Source: Alphaproteobacteria bacterium (GTDB lineage: Bacteria; Pseudomonadota; Alphaproteobacteria; Micropepsales; Micropepsaceae). Taken from it: a stretch of 64,000 nucleotides of DNA. Shown here piece after piece: positions 17,041 to 26,300 of the stretch. The stretch is taken from contig JAGOBA010000018.1 in assembly GCA_017983635.1 (NCBI GenBank), forward strand, positions 1 through 64,000. The letters are read 5' to 3'. Each line of letters opens with the position of its first letter. Position 1 is the first letter of the stretch. Both the position numbers and the translations under genes were made by a program. The notes under the pieces were generated by a model. That model made no database searches. It had not been told where the DNA came from and saw nothing but the letters and a program-made list of their open reading frames with translations.

Positions 17041-17906
17041 GACTGCGGCCCCGCGAAGTGTGCGTTTAGCATGCGGGACAATCCATCATTCCAGTGGGGG
17101 AGTTCAACCGCGAAGGTGCGCTTAACCTTGGCGTTGCTGAGGACCGAATTGGCGGGACGGCGTGCGGGTGTCGGGTAGTCGGCCGTCGTGATCGGGACCA
17201 GCTGCGGCACCCGTGCGCCGTGGCGGGCGGCGTTGGCGAAGATCGCGGTGGCGAACTCGAACCAGGTGGCCTCACCCTGCCCTGTTACGTGGTAGATGCC
17301 GGCCTGCGGGGTCGTCGCGATTGTCAGGATCGCATCTGCCAAGTCGTCGGCGAAGGTGGGGCTGCCGTGCTGGTCGTTGACGACGCGCAAGGTGTCACGT
17401 TCGGCGCCGAGACGGAGCATCGTTTTAACGAAGTTCGCACCCTCCAAGCCGTAGACCCAAGCTGTGCGGAGGATGGTGGCGTTCGGCGTTGATGCGAGGA
17501 CCGCGCTTTCCCCCTCGGCCTTCGAGCGGCCGTAGGCACCGAGCGGCGCAATGGGGTCGTCTTCGGTGTAGGTGCTGCTCTTCGTGCCATCGAAGACGTA
17601 ATCGGTGGACAGGTGGATGAATGGAAGTTCCGCCGTCGAGGTGGCGCGGGCCAGGTTGGCGGCGCCGTGACGGTTGATCGCAAAGGCGCGTTGCGATTCG
17701 GATTCGGCCTTGTCGACCGCGGTGTAGGCGGCGGCGTTGACGACTGCGTCCGCCCCCGCTCGCGCGAGCGCGGTGCGCACTGAGGCGACGTCGGTGACGT
17801 CCGCAACATCGCGGTCGAAGGCGGCGACGGCGATGCCGCGTCGCGCGGCGACGCGCACGAGCGCACAGCCGACTTGGCCCGCGGCGCCGAAGACCGCGAC
17901 CTTCAT
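17037..17906 (-). CDS. rfbD: dTDP-4-dehydrorhamnose reductase RfbD/RmlD
   Basis: 289 residues. It reduces dTDP-4-keto-L-rhamnose to dTDP-L-rhamnose. It begins [13 protein letters not shown] (cofactor binding), with [40 protein letters not shown] (active-site Y-x-x-x-K) and RTAWVYG. Of the possible starts I use ATG 17906, which overlaps the rfbB stop by 4 bp and gives the usual length. The long upstream reading frame is antisense-type noise within rfbB. Confidence 0.95.
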   Translation of the reverse strand: MKVAVFGAAGQVGCALVRVAARRGIAVAAFDRDVADVTDVASVRTALARAGADAVVNAAAYTAVDKAESESQRAFAINRHGAANLARATSTAELPFIHLSTDYVFDGTKSSTYTEDDPIAPLGAYGRSKAEGESAVLASTPNATILRTAWVYGLEGANFVKTMLRLGAERDTLRVVNDQHGSPTFADDLADAILTIATTPQAGIYHVTGQGEATWFEFATAIFANAARHGARVPQLVPITTADYPTPARRPANSVLSNAKVKRTFAVELPHWNDGLSRMLNAHFAGPQS

Positions 17907-18961
17907 TCCGCCCCTGCCCGGCCTAGCCCTAAGCGTTCGCCGCGGTAGGCGCCGGATTGTATCCGTTGCCACCATTCTTTGTTGTCCAGGTACCAGCGAA
18001 CGGTTTGTTCGAGGCCGGCTTCGAAGGTGGCGCGCGGGCGCCAGCCGAGATCGCGTTCGATCTTCGTGCAATCGATCGCGTAGCGGTGGTCGTGGCCGGG
18101 GCGATCGGTGACGAAGGTGATCAAGCGTTCGTAGGGTTGGTCTCGTGGCGCGAGACGGTCGAGGATGCGGCAGAGCGTGCGTACGACGTCGATGTTCTTG
18201 CGCTCGGCGCGGCCGCCGAGGAGATAGGTTTCGCCGGGCTTGCCCTTCGTCGCGACCTCGATCAAGCCCTCGGCGTGATCGTCGACGTAAATCCAATCGC
18301 GCACATTCTCACCCTTGCCATAGACAGGCAGCGGCTTGCCGGCGAGTGCGTTCAGGATCATCAGCGGGATCAGCTTTTCGGGAAACTGATAGGGGCCGTA
18401 GTTGTTCGAGCAGTTGGAAAGCACGACCGGCAAGCCATAGGTCTCACCCCAAGCGCGCACGAGATGGTCGGAGGCCGCCTTCGATGCCGAATAGGGAGAG
18501 CGGGGCGCATAGGGTGTCGTTTCCGTGAACAGGCCATCGGCGCCGAGCGCGCCGAAAACCTCATCCGTCGAGACATGATGGAAGCGGAAGCGCGCGCGGG
18601 CCGCCTCGTCCAACGTACGGTACCAGCCGAGCGCGGCGTCGAGGAGTTGAAAGGTCCCCACCACATTCGTCGTGACGAAGGCGCCCGGCCCGTCGATCGA
18701 GCGGTCGACATGGCTCTCGGCCGCAAGGTGCATGACGACGTCCGGCTTGGCACGGTCGAAGGCGGCCTGTAAGGCCGCGCTGTCGCAGATGTCAGCCTGG
18801 AGGAAGGCAAAATTGGCGGCAGCGGCGACCGGTTCCAGCGAGTCGAGGTTGCCGGCATAGGTTAACTTGTCAACGACCAGCACGCTCGCACCGGCGCGGA
18901 CCAGGCTGCGGACGACAGCGCATCCGATGAACCCTGCTCCACCCGTAACAAGGACGTTCAT
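17903..18961 (-). CDS. rfbB: dTDP-glucose 4,6-dehydratase RfbB/RmlB
   Basis: A 352-residue extended SDR and the second enzyme of dTDP-L-rhamnose synthesis. It has VTGGAGFIG at residues 5-13, [39 protein letters not shown], then [17 protein letters not shown] (Y-x-x-x-K) and [16 protein letters not shown]. The ATG at 18961 follows a good GGAGGG. It is the first gene of the operon rfbB-rfbD-rfbA-rfbC-glycosyltransferase-purC. Confidence 0.96.
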   Translation of the reverse strand: MNVLVTGGAGFIGCAVVRSLVRAGASVLVVDKLTYAGNLDSLEPVAAAANFAFLQADICDSAALQAAFDRAKPDVVMHLAAESHVDRSIDGPGAFVTTNVVGTFQLLDAALGWYRTLDEAARARFRFHHVSTDEVFGALGADGLFTETTPYAPRSPYSASKAASDHLVRAWGETYGLPVVLSNCSNNYGPYQFPEKLIPLMILNALAGKPLPVYGKGENVRDWIYVDDHAEGLIEVATKGKPGETYLLGGRAERKNIDVVRTLCRILDRLAPRDQPYERLITFVTDRPGHDHRYAIDCTKIERDLGWRPRATFEAGLEQTVRWYLDNKEWWQRIQSGAYRGERLGLGRAGAE

Positions 18962-19087
18962 ACTCAGCGTTCCCTCCCTAAGGTTTCGGCACGCCTTTCT
19001 TGCGGCAATGGGGCACCGCACGCAGAGGTAAAAGCCAAAGATGTCGTTAGCAGCCCTTGCAACGGACACACCTCTTGAACGGCAAAC

Positions 19088-19115
19088 TTGCACGGGACGC
19101 CGGGCGCTGTATATC
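19088..19115 (+). promoter_or_regulatory. candidate promoter of the plus-strand glycosyltransferase operon
   Basis: TTGCAC (19088-19093), 16 bases, TATATC (19110-19115), with a predicted start near 19122 and about 35 bases of leader before ATG 19158. It lies in the 196-bp gap divergent from rfbB. Confidence 0.45.
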
Positions 19116-19157
19116 GTCGTTTCGAGAGGGTCGTTAGCGTTACTTTCGGTGGAGCCT

Positions 19158-19802
19158 ATGTCGAGATCAGGACTTTATTTTGCGGGAGCGATCGCGCTTG
19201 CCGCCGTCGCCGGGGGCGTGCTGTTCTTCACGAATTTTCTAGGTATTCAGCAGCTGATGGGCGTCCCGCCCTCGGCGGAACAGTTGATGGCGGAGATGGG
19301 CGACACAGCGGCGGCCGGCGGACAGGTGGCGACGTTTGCAGAATCAAACATCAAGACATGGAGCATCGCCGAGGGACATACGCTTGAGCGCTTCAGCCTG
19401 AACGGGTCCGACGCAGTCTACGCGCGGTTGACAAGTGCGACAGCCCTCGACGCAAAGAGCTTTGCCTGGCAGGCTCTGGGCCTGAGCCATTTGTTCACAC
19501 GCGAATTCAACAACTCAACGGCGGGACGCGACATTGAAATAGCGGTGATCGCGCGGCGGGCTCCCAGCAATTCGTCCGACACTCTCTTTGTCATGTACGC
19601 TACACAGCAGGCCGGCAACACGGGTTGGAAGCCGATAGCGCTGTCGAACGACTTCGAGCTGTACAAAGTGACTTTCAAAGTCCCGCGGCCGGAGGGTGGA
19701 TTCCAGAACCCCCCTATTCTGGTGCTGCAAGCGGACCCCGCGGGTAAGGGCCGAGCGGTCGAGCTCTTAGGTGTTTACGTGCGCCTAGCTCGTCCCAGCT
19801 AG
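19158..19802 (+). CDS. single-pass membrane protein of the glycan cluster, function unknown
   Basis: 214 residues from ATG 19158 (GGAG four bases upstream). An N-terminal hydrophobic helix (about 5-27, [20 protein letters not shown]) anchors a periplasmic part with little Cys and several beta-rich stretches ([20 protein letters not shown], then [14 protein letters not shown] and [20 protein letters not shown]). The end looks like a jelly-roll or carbohydrate-binding fold, but I do not recognise a family. It is first in the operon, 12 bp before the GT2 gene, so a role in glycan handling is inferred from position only. Confidence 0.7.
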   Translation: MSRSGLYFAGAIALAAVAGGVLFFTNFLGIQQLMGVPPSAEQLMAEMGDTAAAGGQVATFAESNIKTWSIAEGHTLERFSLNGSDAVYARLTSATALDAKSFAWQALGLSHLFTREFNNSTAGRDIEIAVIARRAPSNSSDTLFVMYATQQAGNTGWKPIALSNDFELYKVTFKVPRPEGGFQNPPILVLQADPAGKGRAVELLGVYVRLARPS

Positions 19803-19814
19803 CCGTCGCCCGAT

Positions 19815-21305
19815 ATGCCACCCAAATTCTTGTTCGAGGACTACCTTGCCAGCAACGGCGACCTGAGAGCGAGCCTTGCAGACGGCGACCCTGTATCGGC
19901 CGAGCGGCACTATCACACACACGGCCGCAACGAGCTTCGGGCCTATCAGTATCTTGACGCGACACTCAGTATCGAAGTCGCCGTCACGAGTTTGGGCGGG
20001 AGCGTCTTTCTTTCGGGTTGGATAAATCGCAAACTCCATGCCGAATTTGCCTTAACAATCCGCATCGGCCACGAGGAGTTCGAGATCCCGGCGGATCGCT
20101 TCGCGTACTACAAGCGCGAAGATGTTTGCCGCCATCTTGAGGAACCCGACGTTCGTGCCGCGTTTGTGTGCATGTTCTCAATGGGTGCGCCGATTCGGGC
20201 GACGGAGATGTCTTTCAATCTCGGACAACGGCGCGGCATCTACGCGCGCACCGTGCATCCGCTGTCGGAAGAGGCGTTCTTGCAAGTGGTACTGAACCGC
20301 TCTGCGTTCGTCGCGCAACTGCCGATCTCGAACAGCTACGCGGCATGCGCCTTCATGGGGCGGGCGCTAATGCCGGTCTGGAAGTCCTATGTCGGCGGGG
20401 TCAGCTACACCGAAGTGTTCACTTCGCAAAAAAAGGCGCCTCCCGCGGCAGACCGCGTCAGCTTTGTGACGGTGCTCTACAACGATCTCACGCTCTTTCG
20501 CCTGCAGCATCTGTTGCTGAGCCGCGTCTTAAAGCGGCCCGACGTCGAGTGGGTCATCGTGCTGAACAAATGCGATGGGCTGGATGGTTTTCTTCGTGAA
20601 GCAGCCGCCGTCGATGCTTTGGTGCCGTTCGCAATCCGCGTCATAGCGGCATCGAGCAATTCGGGATTCTCGGCCGCGAACAACCATGGCGTCTCGGTCG
20701 CGCAATCGTCACGCGTAGCGCTGGTGAATCCGGACATCTTTCCAAATCCAGAGGCGCGCATTGGCGTTAGCGCGCTTCTCGGCCAACCCCTGCCTAAGAA
20801 CGGACTGATCGGCGCACGAATGGTCTACGGATCCGGCGCACTCATGCATGACGGGATGTTTATCGCCGATGACCCGACCTATGACGAGGACGCACGCGCG
20901 AGGCGATCACTGTTGCGCGTTGAGCATTATGGCAAGGGCAGCATTGCCGCCGACACAGCGAAGCCGTCGCTGCGGCGCGTCCCCGCCGTTTCGGGCGCGT
21001 TCTGGATGATCCAGCAGGAGAGCTTCTTCAGGCTCGGTGCCCTTTCGACCGACTATCTTTTCGCTCACTACGAGGACGCGGACTTTTGCCTGCGGGTCTG
21101 GGAGCAAGGCGGACAGGTGCAAGTGTTCGAACCGGCCGTCCTCACGCATCTGGAGGGCGTTGGAGCGCATAATTCCCCTGTTGGCATCTCAACCCGATGG
21201 ATCAACCGTCTTCAGTTCTCCGAGCGGTGGGGCGGCCGACACAAGGCACTGAGCGCCCTTAGCGGCGCTGACAACAACATCGGTACTGCAGGAGCGAGTT
21301 CATGA
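19815..21305 (+). CDS. glycosyltransferase family 2 protein with extra N-terminal domain
   Basis: 496 residues. The GT2 domain occupies roughly 218-470: VSFVTVLYNDLTLFRLQHLL opens the nucleotide-binding fold, SNSGFSAANNHG and LVNPDIFPNPEA give the donor-site acid, and VSGAFWMIQQESFF with HYEDADFCLRVWE gives the ED acceptor motif (GT2/rhamnosyltransferase-like). Residues 1-45 hold a degenerate YPDV-type module (DYLASNGDLRASL…ERHYHTHGRNELR). Residues about 50-210 are an unrecognised beta-rich domain. The stop overlaps the next start (ATGA). Sugar specificity is unknown. Confidence 0.8.
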   Translation: MPPKFLFEDYLASNGDLRASLADGDPVSAERHYHTHGRNELRAYQYLDATLSIEVAVTSLGGSVFLSGWINRKLHAEFALTIRIGHEEFEIPADRFAYYKREDVCRHLEEPDVRAAFVCMFSMGAPIRATEMSFNLGQRRGIYARTVHPLSEEAFLQVVLNRSAFVAQLPISNSYAACAFMGRALMPVWKSYVGGVSYTEVFTSQKKAPPAADRVSFVTVLYNDLTLFRLQHLLLSRVLKRPDVEWVIVLNKCDGLDGFLREAAAVDALVPFAIRVIAASSNSGFSAANNHGVSVAQSSRVALVNPDIFPNPEARIGVSALLGQPLPKNGLIGARMVYGSGALMHDGMFIADDPTYDEDARARRSLLRVEHYGKGSIAADTAKPSLRRVPAVSGAFWMIQQESFFRLGALSTDYLFAHYEDADFCLRVWEQGGQVQVFEPAVLTHLEGVGAHNSPVGISTRWINRLQFSERWGGRHKALSALSGADNNIGTAGASS

Positions 21306-22579
21306 CCTGCAAGTATCTCGTGATGTCGCTGTATCACCCTCAGGTTCTGCGCGGGGGCGCCCAGATGGTCGCTTACGACCTATTCGATGCGGCCCGGGCA
21401 GATGCGGCGTATCACGCAACATTCGTCGGTGCCATCGATGCCAACGCTTTTCCGCGGCACAATCGGACGGGGGCCGTGGTCTCGCGACTTGGCGAGCGGG
21501 ACGACGAGTTGCTGCTGCTGACGCAAGGCTTCGACGGGTTTTATCATCTGTCGATCGACCCGCGCCGGACCCTTGCACTTCGCAAATTGTTCAAGGAGAC
21601 GGCGCCGGACGTCATTCACTTTCACCACAGCCTGTTGATCGGTCTCGAGACGCTGCAGATCGCGCGCGACTGCTGCCCAGACGCGACAATCATCTATACG
21701 CTGCATGAGTACCTGCCGATTTGCCGGCACAACGGACATCTGATCAAGGTCGGCTCGAACCTGACGTGCCATACGCCGCTACCGCATCAATGCGTCCAGT
21801 GTTACACAGACTACGATGTCGACCGGTACGTTCTGCGGCGGCGGATGTTTCAGACCTATTTCGAGAACGTCGATGCTTTTATCACGCCCACAGGCTATGT
21901 CCGCGACCGTTTCGTCGATTGGGGCTTGCCGCGCGACAAGATCGAGGTAATCCCGAACGGCCATCGCGCGATCAGCCCAAACAGACCCGTGCAACCGCCG
22001 TCGCGGCGGACGAACGTGTTCGGCTTTTTCGGTCAGTATGTCGACGCGAAAGGGATCGATGTGCTGATCGATGCGGGAATTCGAGCGGCCCGCCAGACCG
22101 ACAGCGAGGTCAGAATTCGGATTTTTGGTGGCAACAAAGCGTTCGCCAGTGCGGCCTATGTTCAAAAGATCGAGAAGCTGACGGCCAACGCGCCCGAGAA
22201 CTTTTTTCTTGACGAAATCGGCGACTATGCTCGCGAGGGCGTCATCGATCTGATGGGCCAGGTGGATTGGGTCGTCGTTCCGTCGATCTGGCCGGAAGTT
22301 TTTGCGCTTGTGGTCTCAGAAGCGTGGGAGGCAAAGCGTCCCGTTATCGCGTCGGATACCGGCGGACTGGGCGAGCGAATTCGCGCCACCGGATCGTCGC
22401 TGCTTTTTCAACCCGGGAACGCGGAGCAGCTTTCGGAGGTCATGTTGCGCTGCCTCGACAACCCCGAGCTTTGGACAAGCGAGAGTTCGAGCATCCGGGG
22501 AGAGGTGTCGCTTGACGAAGCTTGGAAGAGGCACAAGTCTCTCTTTGGAAAAGCGTCGAGAGCCAGCGCACCCGCATGA
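21302..22579 (+). CDS. glycosyltransferase family 4 protein
   Basis: A 425-residue GT-B enzyme. The N-terminal domain has SLYHPQVLRGGAQMVAYDLF and ETAPDVIHFHHSLLIGLETL. A Cys-rich stretch (CRHNGHLI…CHTPLPHQCVQCY, about 140-170) is typical of some GT4 surface-polysaccharide transferases. The C-terminal domain shows FGFFGQYVDAKGIDVLIDAG and the E-x7-E-type donor site VVPSIWPEVFALVVSEAWEA. It is translationally coupled on both sides (ATGA at 21302 and at 22576). Same family as the C-terminal domain of the opposing 1322-residue protein. Confidence 0.88.
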   Translation: MTCKYLVMSLYHPQVLRGGAQMVAYDLFDAARADAAYHATFVGAIDANAFPRHNRTGAVVSRLGERDDELLLLTQGFDGFYHLSIDPRRTLALRKLFKETAPDVIHFHHSLLIGLETLQIARDCCPDATIIYTLHEYLPICRHNGHLIKVGSNLTCHTPLPHQCVQCYTDYDVDRYVLRRRMFQTYFENVDAFITPTGYVRDRFVDWGLPRDKIEVIPNGHRAISPNRPVQPPSRRTNVFGFFGQYVDAKGIDVLIDAGIRAARQTDSEVRIRIFGGNKAFASAAYVQKIEKLTANAPENFFLDEIGDYAREGVIDLMGQVDWVVVPSIWPEVFALVVSEAWEAKRPVIASDTGGLGERIRATGSSLLFQPGNAEQLSEVMLRCLDNPELWTSESSSIRGEVSLDEAWKRHKSLFGKASRASAPA

Positions 22580-23328
22580 GCGTCAATCTCTTCGTGGTCG
22601 GCACAACGCGCTCGGGAACGAGCGCGCTTCGTAATGCGCTGACGGAGACCAGGTACACCGGGCACGGCGAGGGGCATACAATCGGGCTGTTGGGCGCTCT
22701 GTATGAGACGATCGAACGCAATTTCGAAGAGCACAAAGAGGCACTCAAATTTGGGACGATGCTCGCCGATTGGAAGCGGGATATTTTTTGGAAGGACATC
22801 GTCGCTGCCTATGTGCGGCAGATCAGGCTCCAATTCCCCGGTGGCTTTTACTTGGACAAGACGCCGAACATCCTGCCGTTAAAGTATGCGAAGCTTATCG
22901 AAGCGTCGTTGGACGGTTCGCGGTTCATTTTCTGCCGGCGCCGCGGGATCGACAATATCATCTCGAAGCAGCGCAAGTGGCCCGACGTCAGTTTTCATGA
23001 ACACTGCACGGAGTGGAGCGACATCATCGAACACTGGGACCGGCTTAAGGTCGAGTTGAAGTCACCGATTCTCGAGATCGACTTCTACGAAATGTTCGCC
23101 GCGCGCGAGCTATTGGCCACCCGGGTCGCGGATTTTCTTGAACTTCCGGAAGACGAACGGGCGAGATTTTACGAGCGCTTGGTCCAAACTCAGCCGGCGA
23201 CGCAGCCCTGGGTGCCGTTGAGCCAATCCGGCTGGTCCGACGAAAAAGCGCGGACATTCCTCGACGTGTGCCGGCCGGTGATGGAACGATACAACTACGG
23301 CTTGGAATCATATTGGGCGGCGCGGTAG
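22576..23328 (+). CDS. sulfotransferase family protein
   Basis: 250 residues. The N-terminal loop VVGTTRSGTSALRNAL (about 6-21) is the PAPS-binding P-loop (5'-PSB) of sulfotransferases, and a DKTPNI stretch follows at about 95. SRFIFCRRRGIDNIISKQRK provides the 3'-phosphate-binding Arg/Ser region. I use ATG 22576, whose overlap with the GT4 stop (ATGA) continues the coupling. A longer start at 22522 is less likely. As the last gene of the operon it suggests sulfation of the glycan product, which is an inference. It ends four bases before the end of the opposing large gene. Confidence 0.8.
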   Translation: MSVNLFVVGTTRSGTSALRNALTETRYTGHGEGHTIGLLGALYETIERNFEEHKEALKFGTMLADWKRDIFWKDIVAAYVRQIRLQFPGGFYLDKTPNILPLKYAKLIEASLDGSRFIFCRRRGIDNIISKQRKWPDVSFHEHCTEWSDIIEHWDRLKVELKSPILEIDFYEMFAARELLATRVADFLELPEDERARFYERLVQTQPATQPWVPLSQSGWSDEKARTFLDVCRPVMERYNYGLESYWAAR

Positions 23329-23332
23329 GCCA

Positions 23333-26300
23333 TCAAGACAGCGCTGCGCGTTGCGAAAACTCGAACAGGCGGTCGTTGATCGCGTCGGGATGATCGACCA
23401 GAGACAACGGTAGGATTAGTGCATTTGGGCGCGATCTGAGGCGCTCGGCTTGGGCGCCCAGGTCGAAGACGCAGATCGGCAGCGTCGTCGCGATGGCCGC
23501 CGACAGTGCGTAGCAATAGGTCTCGGGCCAGACGGACGGTAGGAAGATCACATCGGGCTTCGTGGCCTCCAGAATACTGCCTAGCGCCAACTCTTCGTAC
23601 GCGCCCGTGATGTCGACGCCGGCGCTCCGCAAGCGATCGTCGATGTCGCTGTAACCCACGACCACAAAACGAAGGCGTTTGTGGTGCTCCCTCGCGTCCA
23701 ACGCGCATTTGAGGATTGTCTGGGACCCTTTCAGCGGTCCTATCGCGCCAATTGTAGCGATACGCACAGGCTCGCGCGAACTCGGTCGCACGCGGAGCGG
23801 TCGAATGTGCGCCAGAGTTTCCGGGTGCGGTTCGACCGCAATGTTGAGGTTGGGGAAATAGCGACGGAAACGCGCAGCCGTGTCGGCGCTGGGCGCCGCG
23901 ATCTCGTTGGCAGCGGTCAGCAACTGAGCGTACGCACCTCTCCAGGCCGCGATGTCGGGCAATCCGGCGCGAAAGTCGGGATGAACCGTCAGCGGCTGCA
24001 CGGTGCTTTTCGACAAACACTGCCGGCATTGCGCGACGCCTTGCTCGCCGCAATAGCGCCCGGTCTCGTCGATCAGATTGATCTGCGGACACAAGAAGAC
24101 GTAGTCGTGGAGGATCACTTTGAGCGTTGCACCCGACTGCTGGACCAGTTGCCGAACGGTTTCGACGATCTTGCCCGACCATCCGACGGTGCTGTGCAGT
24201 TCAATCCGTCGAACGCCGAGTTGACGCAGAGCCACAGCCACATCAGCCAAGCCCGCGCCGAGATCGAGGGACAGCTTTTCTTCGGCCGGCGCTCCTTCGA
24301 CTGTGAGGGCGCCGAGCAGCGTCCCGGGCACAGACGGCTGAACTACAAGAAGCTCCGTCGATACCCGTGCGAGCGACTCTTTGCGATCGCGAATGTGGCG
24401 GGCGATGCCGCCGCCGAGCGTGTGGCTCACGCAAAGCACGGCCTCCTGAGGCACGCGATCCAGTCTGCAGGCGATGCTCAGCGCAATGCGGCTCGGCTTC
24501 GCGGGGTCAGCGGCGATGAAGCGATCGATCTTTCCTTGGTAGCCCGCGTGCTTCGCTTGCAGAGCCCTTAAGCCGCGCACCTTTCCGGCGGACGCCTCGG
24601 CGCCGAAGGATGCTTCGCCCGAGTGGAATACGAACGTGTCCAAGGCGTGAAGGTGCTTCCAGCCATTTGCCGCCGCGCGCATGCAAAAGTCGTTCTCTTC
24701 GCCATATCCGTGACCGAACGTCGCTTCATCGAAAGTGCCGACATCGCGCAGGGCTGCCCGAGCGATGTACATGCAGAAGCCAACGGCTGTGGGTATCTCG
24801 ATCGCGCGCGCGCGATGTAGTTTCTTTGCCAGCTCGTCGATGCGTTCGAGCCTGGTGCCACTGGCGGCCGGGTTGTCGGCGCAGAAATTCGGAAAGCTAC
24901 AGATTGTGCCGTTGTTGGTGAACGGCGTCACGGTTGCGATGCGATCGCCGCATCGCGTGTGCGCCCGGAGGCGGTCCAACCAGTCGCCAAACACGAGCGT
25001 GTCGCTGTTGAGCAGCACGACATCCCGGCTGTCAGAGAGCGTCATGCCGCGATTGACGGTGCCGACAAAGCCGCGATTGTGCTCGTTCTTTAGAAGCGTG
25101 ATTAGGCCGAGGTTCGCGATTTCGTCCAACGCCGCCGACAGTTCGGGCTCGGGCGAGCAATCGTCGATGACCACCACTTCGTGTTTGACGACATTGCTTG
25201 CCGTGAGTACGGACGCGAGACAGGCGAGAGTTTCATCGTAGCCGCGATAGACCGGAATGATGACCTGCACATCCGCGATTTCTTTCTCTGGTGCCGGCAG
25301 CTGATGGAAGAATGCCATCGGCGGCGCCGACTGCGTGAATGAGGGTACGGTCAGCGCCTGCCCGCCGGTAGGGCGGAGGGACTTTTCTCGGCCGATCTTG
25401 CGGAGCTCCCGCCTGCCCCATCGCAGGTAGTGGAGCAGAGGATTCACGCCCGACCGCCGCACGTCGGGATAAGTATCCAAGTACTGGCGCGAGGAGAACC
25501 GTTCGCTGGGATCGCGGCCTTCGTACCCGCCAAACAAAACGAAGTGCACGACGGGATCGATGCCGCTCGCCGCAACATCCGGATAGCTGTTCGCGTACCA
25601 ATCCGCATCGAAGAAGCCGGAGCCCTTAATTTCGCGACAAGCATCGGCGAGCAGCCCGCTGCGGCGCGTTGCTTGGCCAAGCAGGCCCTTTCGCAGCTCG
25701 ACGAAGCCTTCGGGTTGAAGAAAGTGCGTCACGACAGCGTGACGCGCACGCAGCTCAACAAGTTCGCTTGAGATCGCCTCCTTCTCATGCAGGAGAACCG
25801 TGACAGCGCCCTTGGCTTTCTTTTCCGCTTCGCGAAGATTGCGAATACCGTCTTTGAGAGGCGCAAGGCGCCGTTCGATGCTCGTTTTCGCAGCCGTGGC
25901 GTCTGACGCCGACCGCTCGGAGGCCAGCGCCTTGAGCTGCACGGATTTCAGCCTTGCTTCAGCCTCTTGTGTAGCCGCTAGCTGCCGGTGCGCGGCCTCT
26001 GCAAGCTCCAAGACGCGTTGTGCAGACGACTCCCGTTGATCCTTGAGCTCATCGCGAACGCCGGTCAACTGTTCGGAAAGCGCGTCGCGCTCGTTCGTTC
26101 TTGCTGCCAGATCGAGCGCAGCGGATCGAAGCGCCAACTCTTGTTGGCCGGCGATCCTCCGCAACTCGTCAACCTGTGCGTTCTTCCGTTCGATTTCGCC
26201 GGTAAGCCCGGCAAGCTTTGTGCCGAGTGTCGCCAATTCTTCCTCGTGCCTCGCCGCGCTTTGAGCGGCGCTCGCGCGTAGTGCGGCGAGTTCGGAACTC

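Noticed and set aside
17037-18296. 419-residue RfbD
   Set aside because: The first 130 residues are an Arg/Pro-rich shadow of rfbB; the true start at 17906 gives [13 protein letters not shown].
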